From NCBI GenBank assembly GCA_002794785.1, contig NBBA01000013.1, forward strand, positions 62,001 to 126,000: a stretch of DNA of 64,000 bases, written 5' to 3'. Origin of the DNA: Coniferiporia sulphurascens. Lineage: Eukaryota > Basidiomycota > Agaricomycetes > Hymenochaetales > Hymenochaetaceae. The translations under genes and the position numbers were made by a program. Below, one piece after another: positions 47,960 through 64,000 of the stretch (its first letter is position 1; each line of letters begins with the position of its first letter). The notes below the pieces were generated by a model. The model was not told where the DNA came from and did no database searches. It saw only the letters and a list, made by a program, of their open reading frames with translations.

Positions 47960-49771
47960 ATGTCCCTAAAACCATTAATAGCCATCTGCGGGACAACTGG
48001 GGTTGGGAAAAGTCGTCTGGCTGTTGAGCTCGCGTTGGCTGCCCCACACGGGGGAAGAGTTATCAATTCAGACGCAATGCAAGTATACGAGGGCCTGGAT
48101 GTCTTGACAAATAAAATCCCGGTTTCTGAACAGCGGGGCATCGATCATCTTCTCATGAGTTTCAAAAAGCCTGGTGAGCAGTACGTCGTGGGCGATTGGG
48201 TCAAAGACGCTACGCGAGAGGTACGTTCATTGCGGTTTAAATTTCGAATTCTATCTAACCCACCTCTCCCCCTCCAGACCGACAACACCCATGCCAAGGG
48301 AAAGTTACCCATTGTTGTGGGTGGAACCTCTTATTGGGTCCATCATCTGCTTTTTCCGAACACGTTACCCGGTGCTAGTTCGTCAAGCAATTCATCGGGT
48401 TCTCCGTCTCTCCATCTCCTTCATGCCATACAAAATTTGCCGGAAAGTCTTCTAAGCCTATACGACAAACTCCCTTCAACGTCACCGTCTGCCAAAACAG
48501 ATCCGGACCAAGCATTTTCCCTACATAGCCTTTTATCGCAATTAGACCCGGCAATGGCCAGCCGTTGGCATTGGAAGGACACCCGCAAGGTTCTTCGCAA
48601 CCTTGAGATCATAAAGGAAAACGGTCGCTTGGCCAGCGAAGTTGTAACTGACGCGCATACTACTGGTGTTGTGGGACGGTAAGCTACTTGACACGATGCC
48701 ATTATTCCGTCTCCTGATTATCCAGCAGATATAGAACCCTCATATTCTGGCTGTACGCTGAACCCTCTAGATTGCGTGCCCGGTTGGACGAGCGGGTAGA
48801 TGAGATGCTTTCCGTCTGTTTTCTTTTCATCCGTTTCGCCACTACGCGACTTTGCTTTGCTCATTCCCGAAAGCACAGCAAGGCCTTTTGAATGAAATCC
48901 GATCCATCAAGTGTTCAGCGTCAGAAGGTATATGATATTGCAGCAAGGGAAGCATCTATTACTGAAATGCATAGGGGAGCTTGACTTCACCTTAGGTGTC
49001 TATCAAGCGATTGGTAGGATATTCAGCCTATCGCCCGTTTGCATGGCCAGATTAAGCGCGTTCTCCAGGCTACAAAGAACTCCATAAATACGCTGATGGT
49101 TGTGAGATCGACGACACAACCTTCGCTACTGCAGTTGACGAGATGAAGCATAACACCAGAAAATACGCACAACGTCAAATAAAATGGATTCGCAACAAAT
49201 TATTACCGGCAGTGCAGGCATGCAACACCAATTCACAGCGGAATCAAGAGGCTTCAACTGTTCTCATTTATCTGCTTGATGCCACAGGTACGCCAGTACG
49301 ACAGACATCTTCTAAGAGGTTTTGAGACATTGCATCCTCAGAAGTGACATCGGGATGGGAAGCAAACGTATTAAATAATGCAAGGGAAATAACCGAAGGT
49401 GCCGTGCTTTTATCACCTTATATCGTTAGCTCGGCAAACTCTGCGCGACAGCTTTCTTGTCCAATTCTGCCACCCCGGATCCGTTAACGCTGTCACCAAT
49501 GGCTCGGGAGTTTCTTTCTGTCCCTTGTCGTCCCACGCAGTGAGTGCAGCGCCGTGGTATATCTCTAGGAGCTAACGGACGTCGGCCCATTCGCCAACAT
49601 AGCCCCACTGAGGTCATGTATTCGCGCCGCAAAACAATATGTCCTGCATGCACCATCCAGGCTGATCGCCCCGTCATGCTAGAGGAGGGTCGAGAATGGG
49701 AGGCACATCAGCGCACACGCGCACATAGGCGCATGGCGGCAAAAAATGAGTTATCGGGTAAAACTCGATAA
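47960..49771 (+). CDS. MOD5: tRNA dimethylallyltransferase (i6A37)
   Basis: Adds a dimethylallyl group to A37 of tRNAs reading UNN codons, in cytosol and mitochondria. Exons: 47960-48220, 48278-48678, 48729-48813, 48879-48927, 48996-49013, 49069-49287, 49342-49398, 49452-49539, 49603-49771; 448 residues. P-loop GTTGVGKSRLAVELA, then NSDAMQVYEGLDVLTNK, IPIVVGG-like PIVVGGTSYW, WRWKDTRKV-like HWKDTRKVLRNLEI, and GVYQAIGYKEL. At the C-terminus is a matrin-type zinc finger, CPAC then HQRTRAH (CX2C...HX5H), usual in eukaryotic enzymes. One exon is only 18 nt. A cag right before the start (tttgcaggcATG) allows a leader intron. The start at the P-loop leaves no clear mitochondrial presequence. Confidence 0.94.
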
Positions 49772-50255
49772 CTTGACCGATGAGCGACATCGTACAAATG
49801 CCGTAACTGTTTGTGTGAGACGAGATTCTCGTCTAGAGTATCTGATATATCTAAATCGCGCCTCATATTGTACTCCGCTTGACTGTGCGTGTCTTATTAA
49901 TTTCCGCCGGAAGCCCGTTTAAACGGAAACATTTCCGCAGCCTCTTATTAACCAGGTGTTGTGAGTTTGAGCCCGGAAGTGTTAGTAAGGATTTGTGTCG
50001 CCGTTAATGTTCTTAATAGTAGCGGTACTTGGGTCGGGCTCGATAGTCAGCCGTATTAAAAAACTCGATTGAATGCAATTAAAGATGTGTGCAAGTAAGC
50101 AAATAACATGCGAATAGGGTGACATAAAGATGCTAATTCCGGTGACTACGAACAAAAACTTACAAACGGGACCGTCACCACTTGCCTCAGGAGGTCATGA
50201 ACATAATTTACTACTTCGCAGTTGCAATCTGCCAGATGTTAAGTATTAATGATCT
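49772..50255. other. intergenic, convergent MOD5 and DYRK kinase
   Basis: 484 bp between converging 3' ends, AT-richer than the genes. No gene, repeat or RNA seen. A gtttgagcccgg string near 49965 is not part of a foldable tRNA. Confidence 0.5.
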
Positions 50256-53200
50256 TCAGTGACTTAGTGATGAAAGAAAACTCACGGCAAATCCATTCAT
50301 CGAACGACTTGAATGATACGAAACTTGGGAAGTCCTGAAACTTTTCGCGGAACCTTGTGTAGGGTGAGCCAAGGAGGTTATAGGCGTAGAGGGTATCTGA
50401 GTCGCTGGAGCTCGAGCACTTCGAGCAGCCAGCGGAGTTGGTGCGCCGATCTGAGACTTCTTTGGTGTTTCGGTGGGCTTACTCCGGCCGACGCCGAGTA
50501 AACTGCTTGACGAAAGGTGTCCTCGGTCGCGAGACGAACTTGGAGTAGAGTTGACGATTTTTGCTCTGCGGCCCGCTGTAATAAAGGGATGCCGCATAGC
50601 AGATTGAGGTTTAATTCGTCTTTCAGGATCCCAGCTTAGGCATTTGGACACGAAATCAACGAATAACTCGTCATCACAGCGTAAGACTTGCGCGAGGGTC
50701 TTGGAACCTGCCCTTCGCCGACGCCCTTTTGAGTTCACCACAGGCCTCGGACCGCCGCTCGAGTCTACAAGCAAAATTTAGTCGATCTATACGGACGTAG
50801 ATTCAGGAGGTGCTTTACCGAAGAAAAGCCTTTTCCTGCTGCTCCGATTAACGAGGTCCTTATCAGGTATGCCGAGGACTTCCATAATACAGGATAGTTG
50901 CTCCTGCTCATTTTCGCCAGGGAAGATCGGGTAGCCCGTGTAAAGCTCCGCCAAGATACACCCCAGACTCCACATATCAATCGCCATGTTGTAGTTCATG
51001 CCAAGTATAACTTCAGGTGAACGATAGAAACGGCTTTGAATATATGTGTAGACTAGTTCACGATGCATAAGTGTTCGGAAATGAAACACATCGTATTACA
51101 GCGTGTACACACCTTTCTCATGCTCCAAGCAGCTACTTCCAAAGTCAATGACTTTGATTCCACTCTTTGCCGGGTGGCGAAGAAGAACGTTCTTCATAGA
51201 AACATTAGACAACCTTGAGCTCGAAATTCAAAATTATTATTTACCTCAGGCTTGAGATCGCAATGAACAATGCGGTGGTGCCTCATCAAAGACAAAGAAA
51301 GAAGCATTTGGCTAGTAAATCGACGGATCAACGTCGTTGAAAAGCCGGCAAATCCGTTTGCTTTGATGAGCTCGTAAAGATTGATGCTCAGAAGCTCCAT
51401 GGCGATACAGAGATGGTTCCTGAAGTAGAAATGCTCGGTCATTTTAATAACATGATGCTTCTCTTCGGGGTCCTTAAAGCGGTCTATGTCAGCAGTATCA
51501 ACAAATTTAAGAATTGTGTGACGTTACCCATTTTCTCAAATTTTCAAGGATTTTGATCTCAACTAAGGCTTGATGATGGAATCGCTTTTTGTTACGAATA
51601 ATTTTTATAGCCACCGACTCCCCTGTACGGTAATCTCTGCAGTGAAGAACTTGACCGAACGAGCCTTTTCCAAGGGTATCGATAATTTCATATCGATACG
51701 CCAAGTGATCATGGTTGATCACCTGGTAGTCTCCTCGGTCGTCGTCATAGCTATAGTTGTTCGCCGATGCATCGCGAGTCGCCATTTTCTTGTCAGATTT
51801 GTTACCAACGTAATAAACAGATGAGTAGTCGAGAATTTCCTTCAATTCGTAGTCCGATAATTGAGAGGCTTGTCCTCCACCCAGAATAGCTAAGCAGGAG
51901 TCGTCAATACAAGCTTTTATAAGGGCATTAAGGAGAATCAATATTATATGACTTACTCGACGGGGAGCTTGGACGACCAGGTGGGAGAGGTTCTGGAAAC
52001 TTTAGCAGCTCATCAAGGTCTTCTTTCCTTGCACCGTGGGCCAGTTTACGGGCCTGAGTACGTTTGATATATTGCATCATTTCTTCGTCTCCAAGCAGTT
52101 CGTCTTCATCTACAGGGCTCGGTACCGGAGAGGGCGTAGACAGAGATTGACGTCTAGACGTGGGAGAACCGCCTGATTGTTGCTGAAAAATGTTAGGTGC
52201 GGTAGAAGAACCTGATAAACGCGATATCTTAGGGCTCAACAGCTTGTTCAGTCCTTTTGATGGTGACAAAGCAGACATAGAATGCTGATGATCTACGCCC
52301 GCGGATGAAGCCATGGATGAAACCGAACCTGTCGACGACTTTCTGAGCCCCTTAATTGTGATCGAGTCGTGGGTGGCCTTCCGAGGAACATTGGCAGAGG
52401 ATGAAGCAGTCGCGGAAAATCCAGAGAGCTGGCGGTTGACCTTAGTACTAGCGGGGGGAGACGATCGGAGGGATTGGCGGTTCGCCGAAGTAAATGTTTG
52501 TGACTGGGATATAGATTCATCTACGCTGTCAAGAACCCCAAACTCGTTCATAGACTCCTCTGAGTGAGTCATACCAGGTTCAGTTTGGGGATCTGCAGTC
52601 CCTACAATTAGGCTCCTTCTCCTGGAAGTAAGCAAGGAGGACGAGTTCTTCAGCTGAGGTGAGGCAGCCGTTGACGATCGGCTAGCTATACGAGGTATTT
52701 TGGTTGGTGTCTCCTTTGAAAAGCCAGACATAGAGCCTGAAAACGAGTAAGCCTGGGCTGAGAAAGATTGGTCCTTCCGTTCTCCCAGTTGACTTTGGTT
52801 GCTAGTACCGTAAACGCCAACCGAAGGAGATCCAGCAATGGTTGGCAATTGTTGACGGCTACTTCGCAGAGAAGCATCCGACTGCTTCTGCAAAGAGCTG
52901 ATTGTCTGGGACGTTGCGCGAGAGGATGCAGTTGTAGCCCGACCGACACCTGAGGGGGAAGTGGAAGATGACGAAGATTTAACTAGCGCGAGACGCTCGG
53001 CAGTTGCAGCAGGTATTGCAGTAACTTGGATAGGGGGCAAGTCTATTGGCTTCACTTTCTTCTGATCTGTGGAGGAGAGCGTCTAAAGGCGTCTTGTGAA
53101 TAACAGACAACGGAAAAGGTTGATTTCAAAGTATCGCACCTTTCCCCGCTTCCTACCCATGAGTACAGAAATACGACTTTCACTACGATCTTTCTCATCT

Positions 53201-56200
53201 TTCTTCACCTTCACACTGTCATTCTCCGATTCCTTGGTCCTCTTTCCTTTATCACTGTCACGTAGACTCGATACACCTTTGTCAAGATGTAAACTTTTCC
53301 TTGACCCAGAACCTTTCAATAGAGAAGGAAGACCTAAAGATAACATGGATGATTTTCTTTGGGAAAATCCCGGGGTCGAGGGTGAGGAATGGATAGGTTC
53401 GTTTAGGGATGTGATATCTAGTTTCGTGCCTGCATTATGAATATTGGGAGTTGATGTGAAAGTCGGAGATGTCGACATAGCCGTTGTCGATGAAGAAGGC
53501 GGTATCCGCATTGACTGAGAGGATGATCGACGAAAGAACGGAATCGAGGAGGGGGTCAAGCGTTTGTTGGCCGAATCTCGAGGTAACTTTGAGGACGGGC
53601 TCCCTTGATTTGATTGAGTGTCAAGGAAAGCGGCGCTGTTAGTATTAATACTCGAAGCTGTACCCGATCTACTAAGTGTGCCCGGTCCGTTACTCCGAGA
53701 AGAGATATTTATCGGAGGTTGAGATGGAGACAATGGAGGTGAGGGTTCTGGCAGGGAGCCGAGAGACGACAAGGACGCCAAGGATGTTTCTGAAGCCATT
53801 GCGCCTCTTTGAATAGACTGCCAAGCTTCTACTGAAGACTTCGGGGAGATGGTAGGCAGTATAGGAGAGTCCTTTGACGGGGATAGACGTAGTTGTCTGC
53901 TTGCGGTCGTGGAACGAGGCGTTAATCCGGAAGGTGACTTTACGGCATGCGAATCACGGCGACTGGGGGAAGCCGAACGCCGCAAATTCAATGGATTGGT
54001 GAAACTCCACTTCTTGGAAGGCGTTTTCATAATAGCTGGAGCAGCGAACGCTTCAGACCTTTCGAAGACATGATTATCTGGTAAATTCGTAGCCACAGGA
54101 TATAACGACTGGTCCGTGCGCGTAATGTCCAAGGAGGGGGCCCGATCAGATAACTCCTTGTCAGTCTCCGGAGCATGGTCTGAAAGAGGGAAGACAAGGT
54201 TTGCGGACGAATGCGGCGGTGTTTTGTACGACGACAGATCCTTTGGAAGAGGGGGAACAGGAGGCACCCGATCACTGTCCACAGCTTCGCCAGCGACCAG
54301 CGAGGTTCGGTCCCGTTGAGACGATGCATCACCAGAATAAACGCTCGAGATATCACTCCCCGCAGAATTGCGCCTTGCCTTTATTAGTGAAAATCTACCG
54401 GAAGTGACTGACGCTGAAGTGACACTCGTGACTGCAGACAGATTCGCTGATTCTCTGGAACTCGAGGTTGGTGTGCCTGTATAGTTCGTCGAAGAAGCTG
54501 AGCTACGTTTTGGCGTGAAACTAAGACGCGTACTGTAACCAGTTTTTTTGTATTCACCCTCTTGCGTACCATTCACAATATGTTGATCGTCACCAAGATT
54601 AGTCGCAAGGGACGTGTCAGTAGGCGCCGAAGCCTTCGTATTAGGCTCCAAATGCCCGGCCGGGCTTGCTTCATGAGGAGCTTCCTTATCCGAAGTTGCG
54701 TCTGACTCTGGATGCAGATGCACTTTTGCACGTTCAAGTACGAGGTTACCTGCATCATTACCTTCCGAACGATGACCACGAGGCGCACCAGGCGTACTTG
54801 GCCGTGAATGATTGCTTGACCGACTCGCAGGGCCAACACTTCCCCTCGTTCGAGGGCCCTTCCCGGAAATGCCGTCCAATTTCCGCAGTGCCTCTGCGGT
54901 AGAATCATCATCCAGTGCCGACCAACCCTCCTGTGTCCCTCGTAAGAGAGAATGTGCAACGTTGGGCGAGGAATGAGGATCCTTATCCTTCGACAGTGAG
55001 AGTTTTTCAGAGCTCAGCCTTACTGAGGGACCAGCAGCGCGTCTCCATTGATTGGTAGGTGCTGAAGGTGAAGAAGGTATGCTATTGGCTTCCCCGTTGG
55101 ACAAGCTCCGGTGATTATGATCTGCTTGAAAGGATGAAGAAGAACCCGTACTTTGCTGCCGTGAATGCTTTCCAACGCGTGGTTGGGATAAACTCGACTT
55201 TGAAGCTGATATCGTTGATATCCGCACACTCCCTCCTCGTCTCCTTTCCCGTGGAGGAACGACGGAAGGCGACGATCCTAATGCAAGGGAATGGTGTTTC
55301 CGCAGAGACTGTCTCTCGTCCTTCTCACGCACTTGTGTAGAAGTGTTTGTATTACTCGCCGACACTTTGGGGATAAGAAACCCGGACTGGTCGAGAGCGA
55401 ATTCGTCAGAGCTACGCTTCTTCGCTTTTCGGGTAGGTGAAAGGAATGACGACGGGGGCGAAAACGGTGTGGTCAGCGAATGATCGGGATGATGCGACTC
55501 GTTTCCCTCGTGTCTAGAGGGGACGGGAGGTGCGTCTCCGGATACTTCAAGGGGAGCTTTGCGAGGGTATAAAATCTCTTCACCACCGCTTTCATCTGCT
55601 GTAGAACGATGGGAACGGGGCCCACGTACTCCCTCACAGCCAGCAAGTTCAGAGTGCTAGAAAACTTCAACTCAGTCACATACAAGCTTGCCATGAAGGA
55701 ATGACTTCACCGTAAGAAAGTCTTCCGGTTCACCATCAATTGCTTCAATTGTCCAAGGACTGCCCCGATCGTCGTCTTCGTCGTCAGATGCGGCCTTGCC
55801 ATCGTTTCCAGACGGCCCCACGTCCTCTTCAGTGTCATCCGCTACTGCTATCGCTGGACCCCGTTGAGCAAACGCGGAAATCATCGGCCAACGCGGAGTG
55901 AGCAGTTCTCCGACACCAACCAACCCATTCCTATCAATAAGAGAAGGGTCCCTGACCGGAGTGAGTGGCTCCTGGAATAGAGGGGATTCTTCACCACCAT
56001 CCTCAGGAAGCGGAGGAATCGGTGATTCATCCTGAGATGGAACACTGAAGTAGTAGGGATCAAGAGAAGATGTAGCGGACGTCGAGCGCGGAAAGTCAGT
56101 TTCGGACTCAGTAGATATCTCATTCGCGGACGGGATGCATAGTGATGGTAGAGGCCGTGACTACGGGGAAATACATTGTCAGCTCAAATCAGGAAAACTG

Positions 56201-56452
56201 TACACAAACGGCCCGTGGCCAAAGACCAATTCAGGGGCGTCAAGACTGGCTCGGGTTTAATTGCCCGTCCTCCTCGCAGAGATACGAGCAGCAAAAGGGA
56301 AAATCAGGATTTACCTGGACAGATTGTGTCTGCGGGTTCGTGAAGACCGTTCCTGCATCTAGCGACCGCGATCGGAGGAGCCCGCCATCCGACGAAGAGT
56401 CCGCGTTCTTTCTTTCATCCTGTTCACTTGGTCCTGCAGGTGGAACAGACAT
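50256..56452 (-). CDS. POM1: DYRK-family protein kinase, Pom1-like, with very long N-terminus
   Basis: Dual-specificity kinase; Pom1 sets cell polarity and division-site placement in fission yeast. Exons, high to low: 56315-56452, 55684-56160, 53140-55632, 51957-53082, 51528-51913, 51245-51472, 51113-51191, 50819-51052, 50256-50764; 1,889 residues. About 1,400 N-terminal residues are Ser/Thr/Pro-rich and unordered. The DYRK-homology box is [19 protein letters not shown]. Kinase domain from about 1486: [44 protein letters not shown], and [17 protein letters not shown], with the autophosphorylated YxY tyrosine. The C-terminal tail is Ser-rich. The last intron-like gtgagt at 50281 could remove the final ten residues. 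Joining the N-terminal exons to the kinase rests on continuous frame and good splice sites. Confidence 0.9.
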
Positions 56453-56851
56453 GCAGCAGACGGAGGTCGATGAAGGACGCAAATGGATAAAGCGAATGGA
56501 CGGATGGCGTCACGGCTACTACCAGACGGGTCACCACGGTTGCTTCACGCTGCACTGCTCGGGCAGACTGAAGACGCTAACACGGGGAGGGTCTGGAGAT
56601 GAGCGCGAGCACAGACCAAGGTCAGAATACTCGTAGAGGACAATGAAGACGCCGCACGTTGAAGGCGGCAGCGATTGGTCGCTGTGACACACGCGTTTAT
56701 CATTCAGTAATCAATACATTTGTCATCATTTCTAATTGAAGCATGTTCCCAATATTTGATTTGACTTGGCACCAATATATTAATGGTCAGGAGATATTTA
56801 ACGCGGTATTATTTATGGATTATAAGCAAATACATCGCATCTTTGCCTACT
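56453..56851. other. intergenic, upstream of DYRK kinase
   Basis: 399 bp between the VMA1 3' end and the DYRK start. The VMA1-proximal half (56700-56840) is AT-rich, fitting a terminator. Nothing else seen. Confidence 0.5.
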
Positions 56852-59271
<2,420 letters not shown>

Positions 59272-59499
59272 ATTGTGTTCCACTAGAGAGTGGGTGTGCA
59301 CGTCGAGAATGCAGCATGCCTCTATCTAAGCTCGGGAGTCAAGACCGAACGTGACAACAGGCAAGACACGCGAGTCACGGGCTAATGACGCGGCCTCCGA
59401 TCCTCCTACAGTAACATCCCGACGCGTCAGCTCAAGCTTGACCTCGACCTCGACCCCCGACCCCCGACATATCGCGTTACACCCACTTGCAAGCTGACC
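59272..59499. promoter_or_regulatory. divergent promoter VMA1 (-) / RPT1 (+)
   Basis: 228 bp between start codons of two ATPase subunits. A purine/pyrimidine repeat-like cgacctcgacctcgacccccgacccccgac lies at 59438-59467. No proteasome-associated control element was recognised by eye. Confidence 0.5.
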
Positions 59500-61475
<1,976 letters not shown>

Positions 61476-61768
61476 ATTCTTTGCACGTATACTGTACCAT
61501 GGCCATTAATATCATTATATGCTCTATAAACTCATCCGACCGGGAAGGTCCACATGTGACAAAATGTGACATCACTTGAAATGTATGAGAATGTTGTTGG
61601 TTGGTGTCTCCGAGTCAGCGCGGCGTTCAAGTTTGAGTGAATCGAGTCAGGCTACAGTACTACCGGTAATACCTCTGCTTGTTCAAACCGTCGCAACCTG
61701 ACGTGTGGCCGCTATCCTCGTTCAACGGACTTACGGAACCCACTGGACGTCTGTACAGTATACGTGCC

Positions 61769-63351
61769 ATGATGAACAGAATGACTAGGTCTGGCCTGAG
61801 CTTGCCACTTATATGTCGACCAATGCTCTGCTTGGAATCCGGTAGGTCTCCCGCACACAGATCGCGTTTCTTGACGAGAGGGGTGCGCTTTCTCAGGCCA
61901 GCTTCTCCTGAAGTCGCTACCCTCATGGCGGATTATCTCTCCCAAACACCTAGACCTCTGACACTGTCAAAGCTGCTTTCGTTTGGTCGACCGCTCTCTC
62001 CAGATTCTCTCCTGGCTTCCGCGTCATACGTACTGTCTGAAATTCCTCTGCGTTTGACGAGGCGAATTCGTGCCCTCGAAAACCTTCCGTTCATCGTTGG
62101 AACGAACCCATACGTTGCTCGTACGCTGGAAGCTCATCGGAGAAGCTTTGAATGGTTGGCAACGTACCCTGAAGTTAGGACTCTCGAGGAGAATGACGAA
62201 TTCGCGACTCAGCTTGAGCATTTGGTGCAAAATCATGCTAACGACATTCCGACGTTGGCCAAGGGGTAAGTCGTGAGAGGTTGCATGTAAAAATATTCCA
62301 CCCACATCCCATGGCCGTTACCGCCTAGCTTTCAGGAATGCGGGCGTTACATGACCTCGAGTGCAATAAGCGACTTTTTGGACTCAACGATCCGCAATAG
62401 GATAGCAGTCCGCCTGATTGCAGAGCAGCATATTGCATTGTCGTGGACACAAGGGAAACCGCCAAATTCCAGAAACCATGATGGCGTCGTCAATATGACC
62501 TGCTCCCCTACGGAGATGATCAAAGCATGCAGCGTGTTTGTAGGTGAGATGTGTGAAGCTACTTTTGGTGTGCACCCGAATGTCGTAGTCGACGGGCATG
62601 TGGACGCAACGTTCGCGTGCGTCGCAACAATTGTTACTCTATCGATCAAGAACATTAACGTTTTAGTGCAGATATGTGCCTGTTCATCTCCAATACATCC
62701 TTACTGAGTTGTTGAAGAACGCTTTCCGTGCGACAGTCGAAAAACATTGGAGAACATTTGGATTCTCTTCGTTGCATGAGATGTCTCCAGTAACCGCTTC
62801 TATTTCTTTGCCGCAACGTGCCGCTGGAGCGGATAGTTCGTCATATCTGTTAATCCGGATCAGAGACGAGGGTGGGGGTGTATCCCCATCAAATATGCCT
62901 CATGTGTTCTCGTACGCTTTCACTACTGCCGGAAGGGATTTGCGTCAGGACGAAACCGATGGTGGACCGTATGCTGCTCAGCATGTCGGGGGGAGCGCAG
63001 CTATCGGTGGTAACGCAAAGGGCGAAGCTGGAGAAGCTAACCTTTTTGGAGAAATTACGGGCAAGGGTGTACAGACTGGGGTTGGGACATTGGCGGGTCT
63101 GGGGTACGGATTACCGATGAGCAGGCTATATGCAAAGTGAGACTCACAGTGCCTTTTGTATGGCTATACTCACCCCATAATGACAGATACTTTGGCGGGT
63201 CACTCGACCTGTACTCGTTAGATGGATGGGGTAAATATTTTATAAAGCTAACTGAAAAGCTATTACCTATTGATGTTCTGCATTTGCTGCAGGAACTGAT
63301 GCGGTAGTCAGATTAAGATGCCTAGAAAGAGCTGGGAGGGTTGAGGTTTAG
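61769..63351 (+). CDS. mitochondrial PDH/BCKDH-type protein kinase
   Basis: GHKL-fold kinase that inactivates pyruvate or branched-chain ketoacid dehydrogenase. Exons: 61769-62265, 62329-62616, 62672-63136, 63187-63230, 63293-63351; 450 residues. The first 40 residues, Arg/Ser/Leu-rich and without acidic residues before about 24, look like a presequence. RPLTLSKLLSFGRP and AEQHIALSW are typical of the family. N box: ELLKNAFRATVEKH; G1: IRDEGGGVS; G2: GYGLPMSRLYAKYFGGSL then GWGTDAVV. The ATP lid between G1 and G2 carries about 55 extra Gly/Ala-rich residues. Whether it acts on PDH (PKP1/PKP2) or BCKDH cannot be decided here. It lies 293 bp after RPT1 on the same strand. Confidence 0.92.
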
Positions 63352-64000
63352 GCTTCTGCGGGGAAATCATGACTGCGTATTTTGGCGTATTTCGTTCGAA
63401 TAGGGGGGTGTCTTTTGGAAACGAGTAGATGGACATCTTCCCCGGAACTCAGTTCACGGCCTTTATAAGGACCTAAGAAACGACACTCTCGTTATGTTTA
63501 TCGTGGGCCACGAGATACTTCGCGTCCGAGTTCCTCTCCCTTTCAGTGGAAGCAGTGGGTGTTCCAGAGTGAAGGTAATCCACTCAGGATTTGTGTGTAC
63601 ATGTACATTATAACCGCCGTTATCCTAGCGCACGCATACAGGTCGGGGCGTTTATAAATTTTCAGCACAAGAAGGGGAAAAGGTGAATATGGTTCAAAAA
63701 AAAAACAGACCTCATCTGTCTAGACTATGAGTAGGATGCTGGGTGTGATCTCTGATCAATCCCACTGTAAGTTACGCCGGCGAAGTCCACGATATTTCCA
63801 TATCTTGTGGGTAACTGCAAATTTTCGATGACTCAGATGCCTAGCAACACGGGTTTTAGACTTCGGCGCACTAATTGCTATGGTCGAGTCCAACCGCATG
63901 TATGTAATCACAAAATATGCAAACAAAACGAATGTTTGGCACTGGCCTCACAACAACATATACTGTCAAAACGCCTCCACTCCCTTTCGAATAACTCGCA
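63352..64000. other. intergenic to right edge
   Basis: 649 bp after the mitochondrial kinase. No open frame of note, no splice-consistent exon and no RNA gene found. A poly-A run lies near 63696-63705. A gene may start beyond the edge. Confidence 0.5.

Overview
The window reads as nuclear DNA of a filamentous basidiomycete, most likely an Agaricomycete. The evidence is 25 protein-coding genes in 64 kb, almost all broken by many short introns (about 42-75 nt, mostly GT..AG). Gene models were built by eye from splice signals, reading frame and remembered family sequences; every model closes in frame. About 158 introns are implied, and four of them must use GC donors. No mobile element, CRISPR array, rRNA or tRNA gene, secondary-metabolite cluster or defence-like cassette was seen. 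The content is conserved housekeeping and cell-biology genes plus a few poorly characterised ones.

Layout. 0-6.3 kb (+): 3' part of an omega-amidase (its start lies off the left edge), a myotubularin phosphatase, and S-adenosylmethionine synthetase. 7.7-13 kb: ADE4 (-), whose start codon is split by an intron, a Ydj1-type DnaJ (+), and a UPF0538 protein (-). 13.9-24 kb: COG4 (-) and a class V myosin (+) share a 151 bp divergent promoter; ESCRT-III VPS2 (-) follows. 24.6-31.4 kb: two PHD-finger chromatin proteins on the - strand (Rco1-like and ING family), then a Nup37-like WD40 nucleoporin (+). 31.5-37 kb: a Zn(II)2Cys6 transcription factor (-), a single-pass membrane protein of unknown function (+) and MIC19 of MICOS (-). 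37.3-42.2 kb: chitin-synthase activator SKT5/CHS4 (+), Rho2-type GTPase (-), small DUF202 membrane protein (-). 42.6-49.8 kb: PEX6 (-), GAR1 (+), MOD5 tRNA isopentenyltransferase (+). 50.3-56.5 kb: a 1,889-residue DYRK kinase of the Pom1 type (-). 56.9-63.4 kb: V-ATPase subunit A (-), 26S proteasome ATPase RPT1 (+), and a mitochondrial PDH/BCKDH-type kinase (+).

Several neighbours act in related processes: secretion and polarity (COG4, MYO2, VPS2, SKT5, RHO2, DYRK), chromatin reading (RCO1, ING), and nitrogen/one-carbon metabolism (omega-amidase, SAM synthetase, ADE4). Three proteins end in CaaX boxes (DnaJ CAQQ, SKT5 CVIC, RHO2 CVIL). This may be chance clustering of ordinary genes; nothing in the sequence forces a co-regulated system. 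The most unusual items are gene-structure features: the intron-split ADE4 start codon, four GC-AG introns, very small exons of 14-24 nt (and a 9 nt candidate in GAR1), and a probable antisense overlap at the MIC19 3' end.
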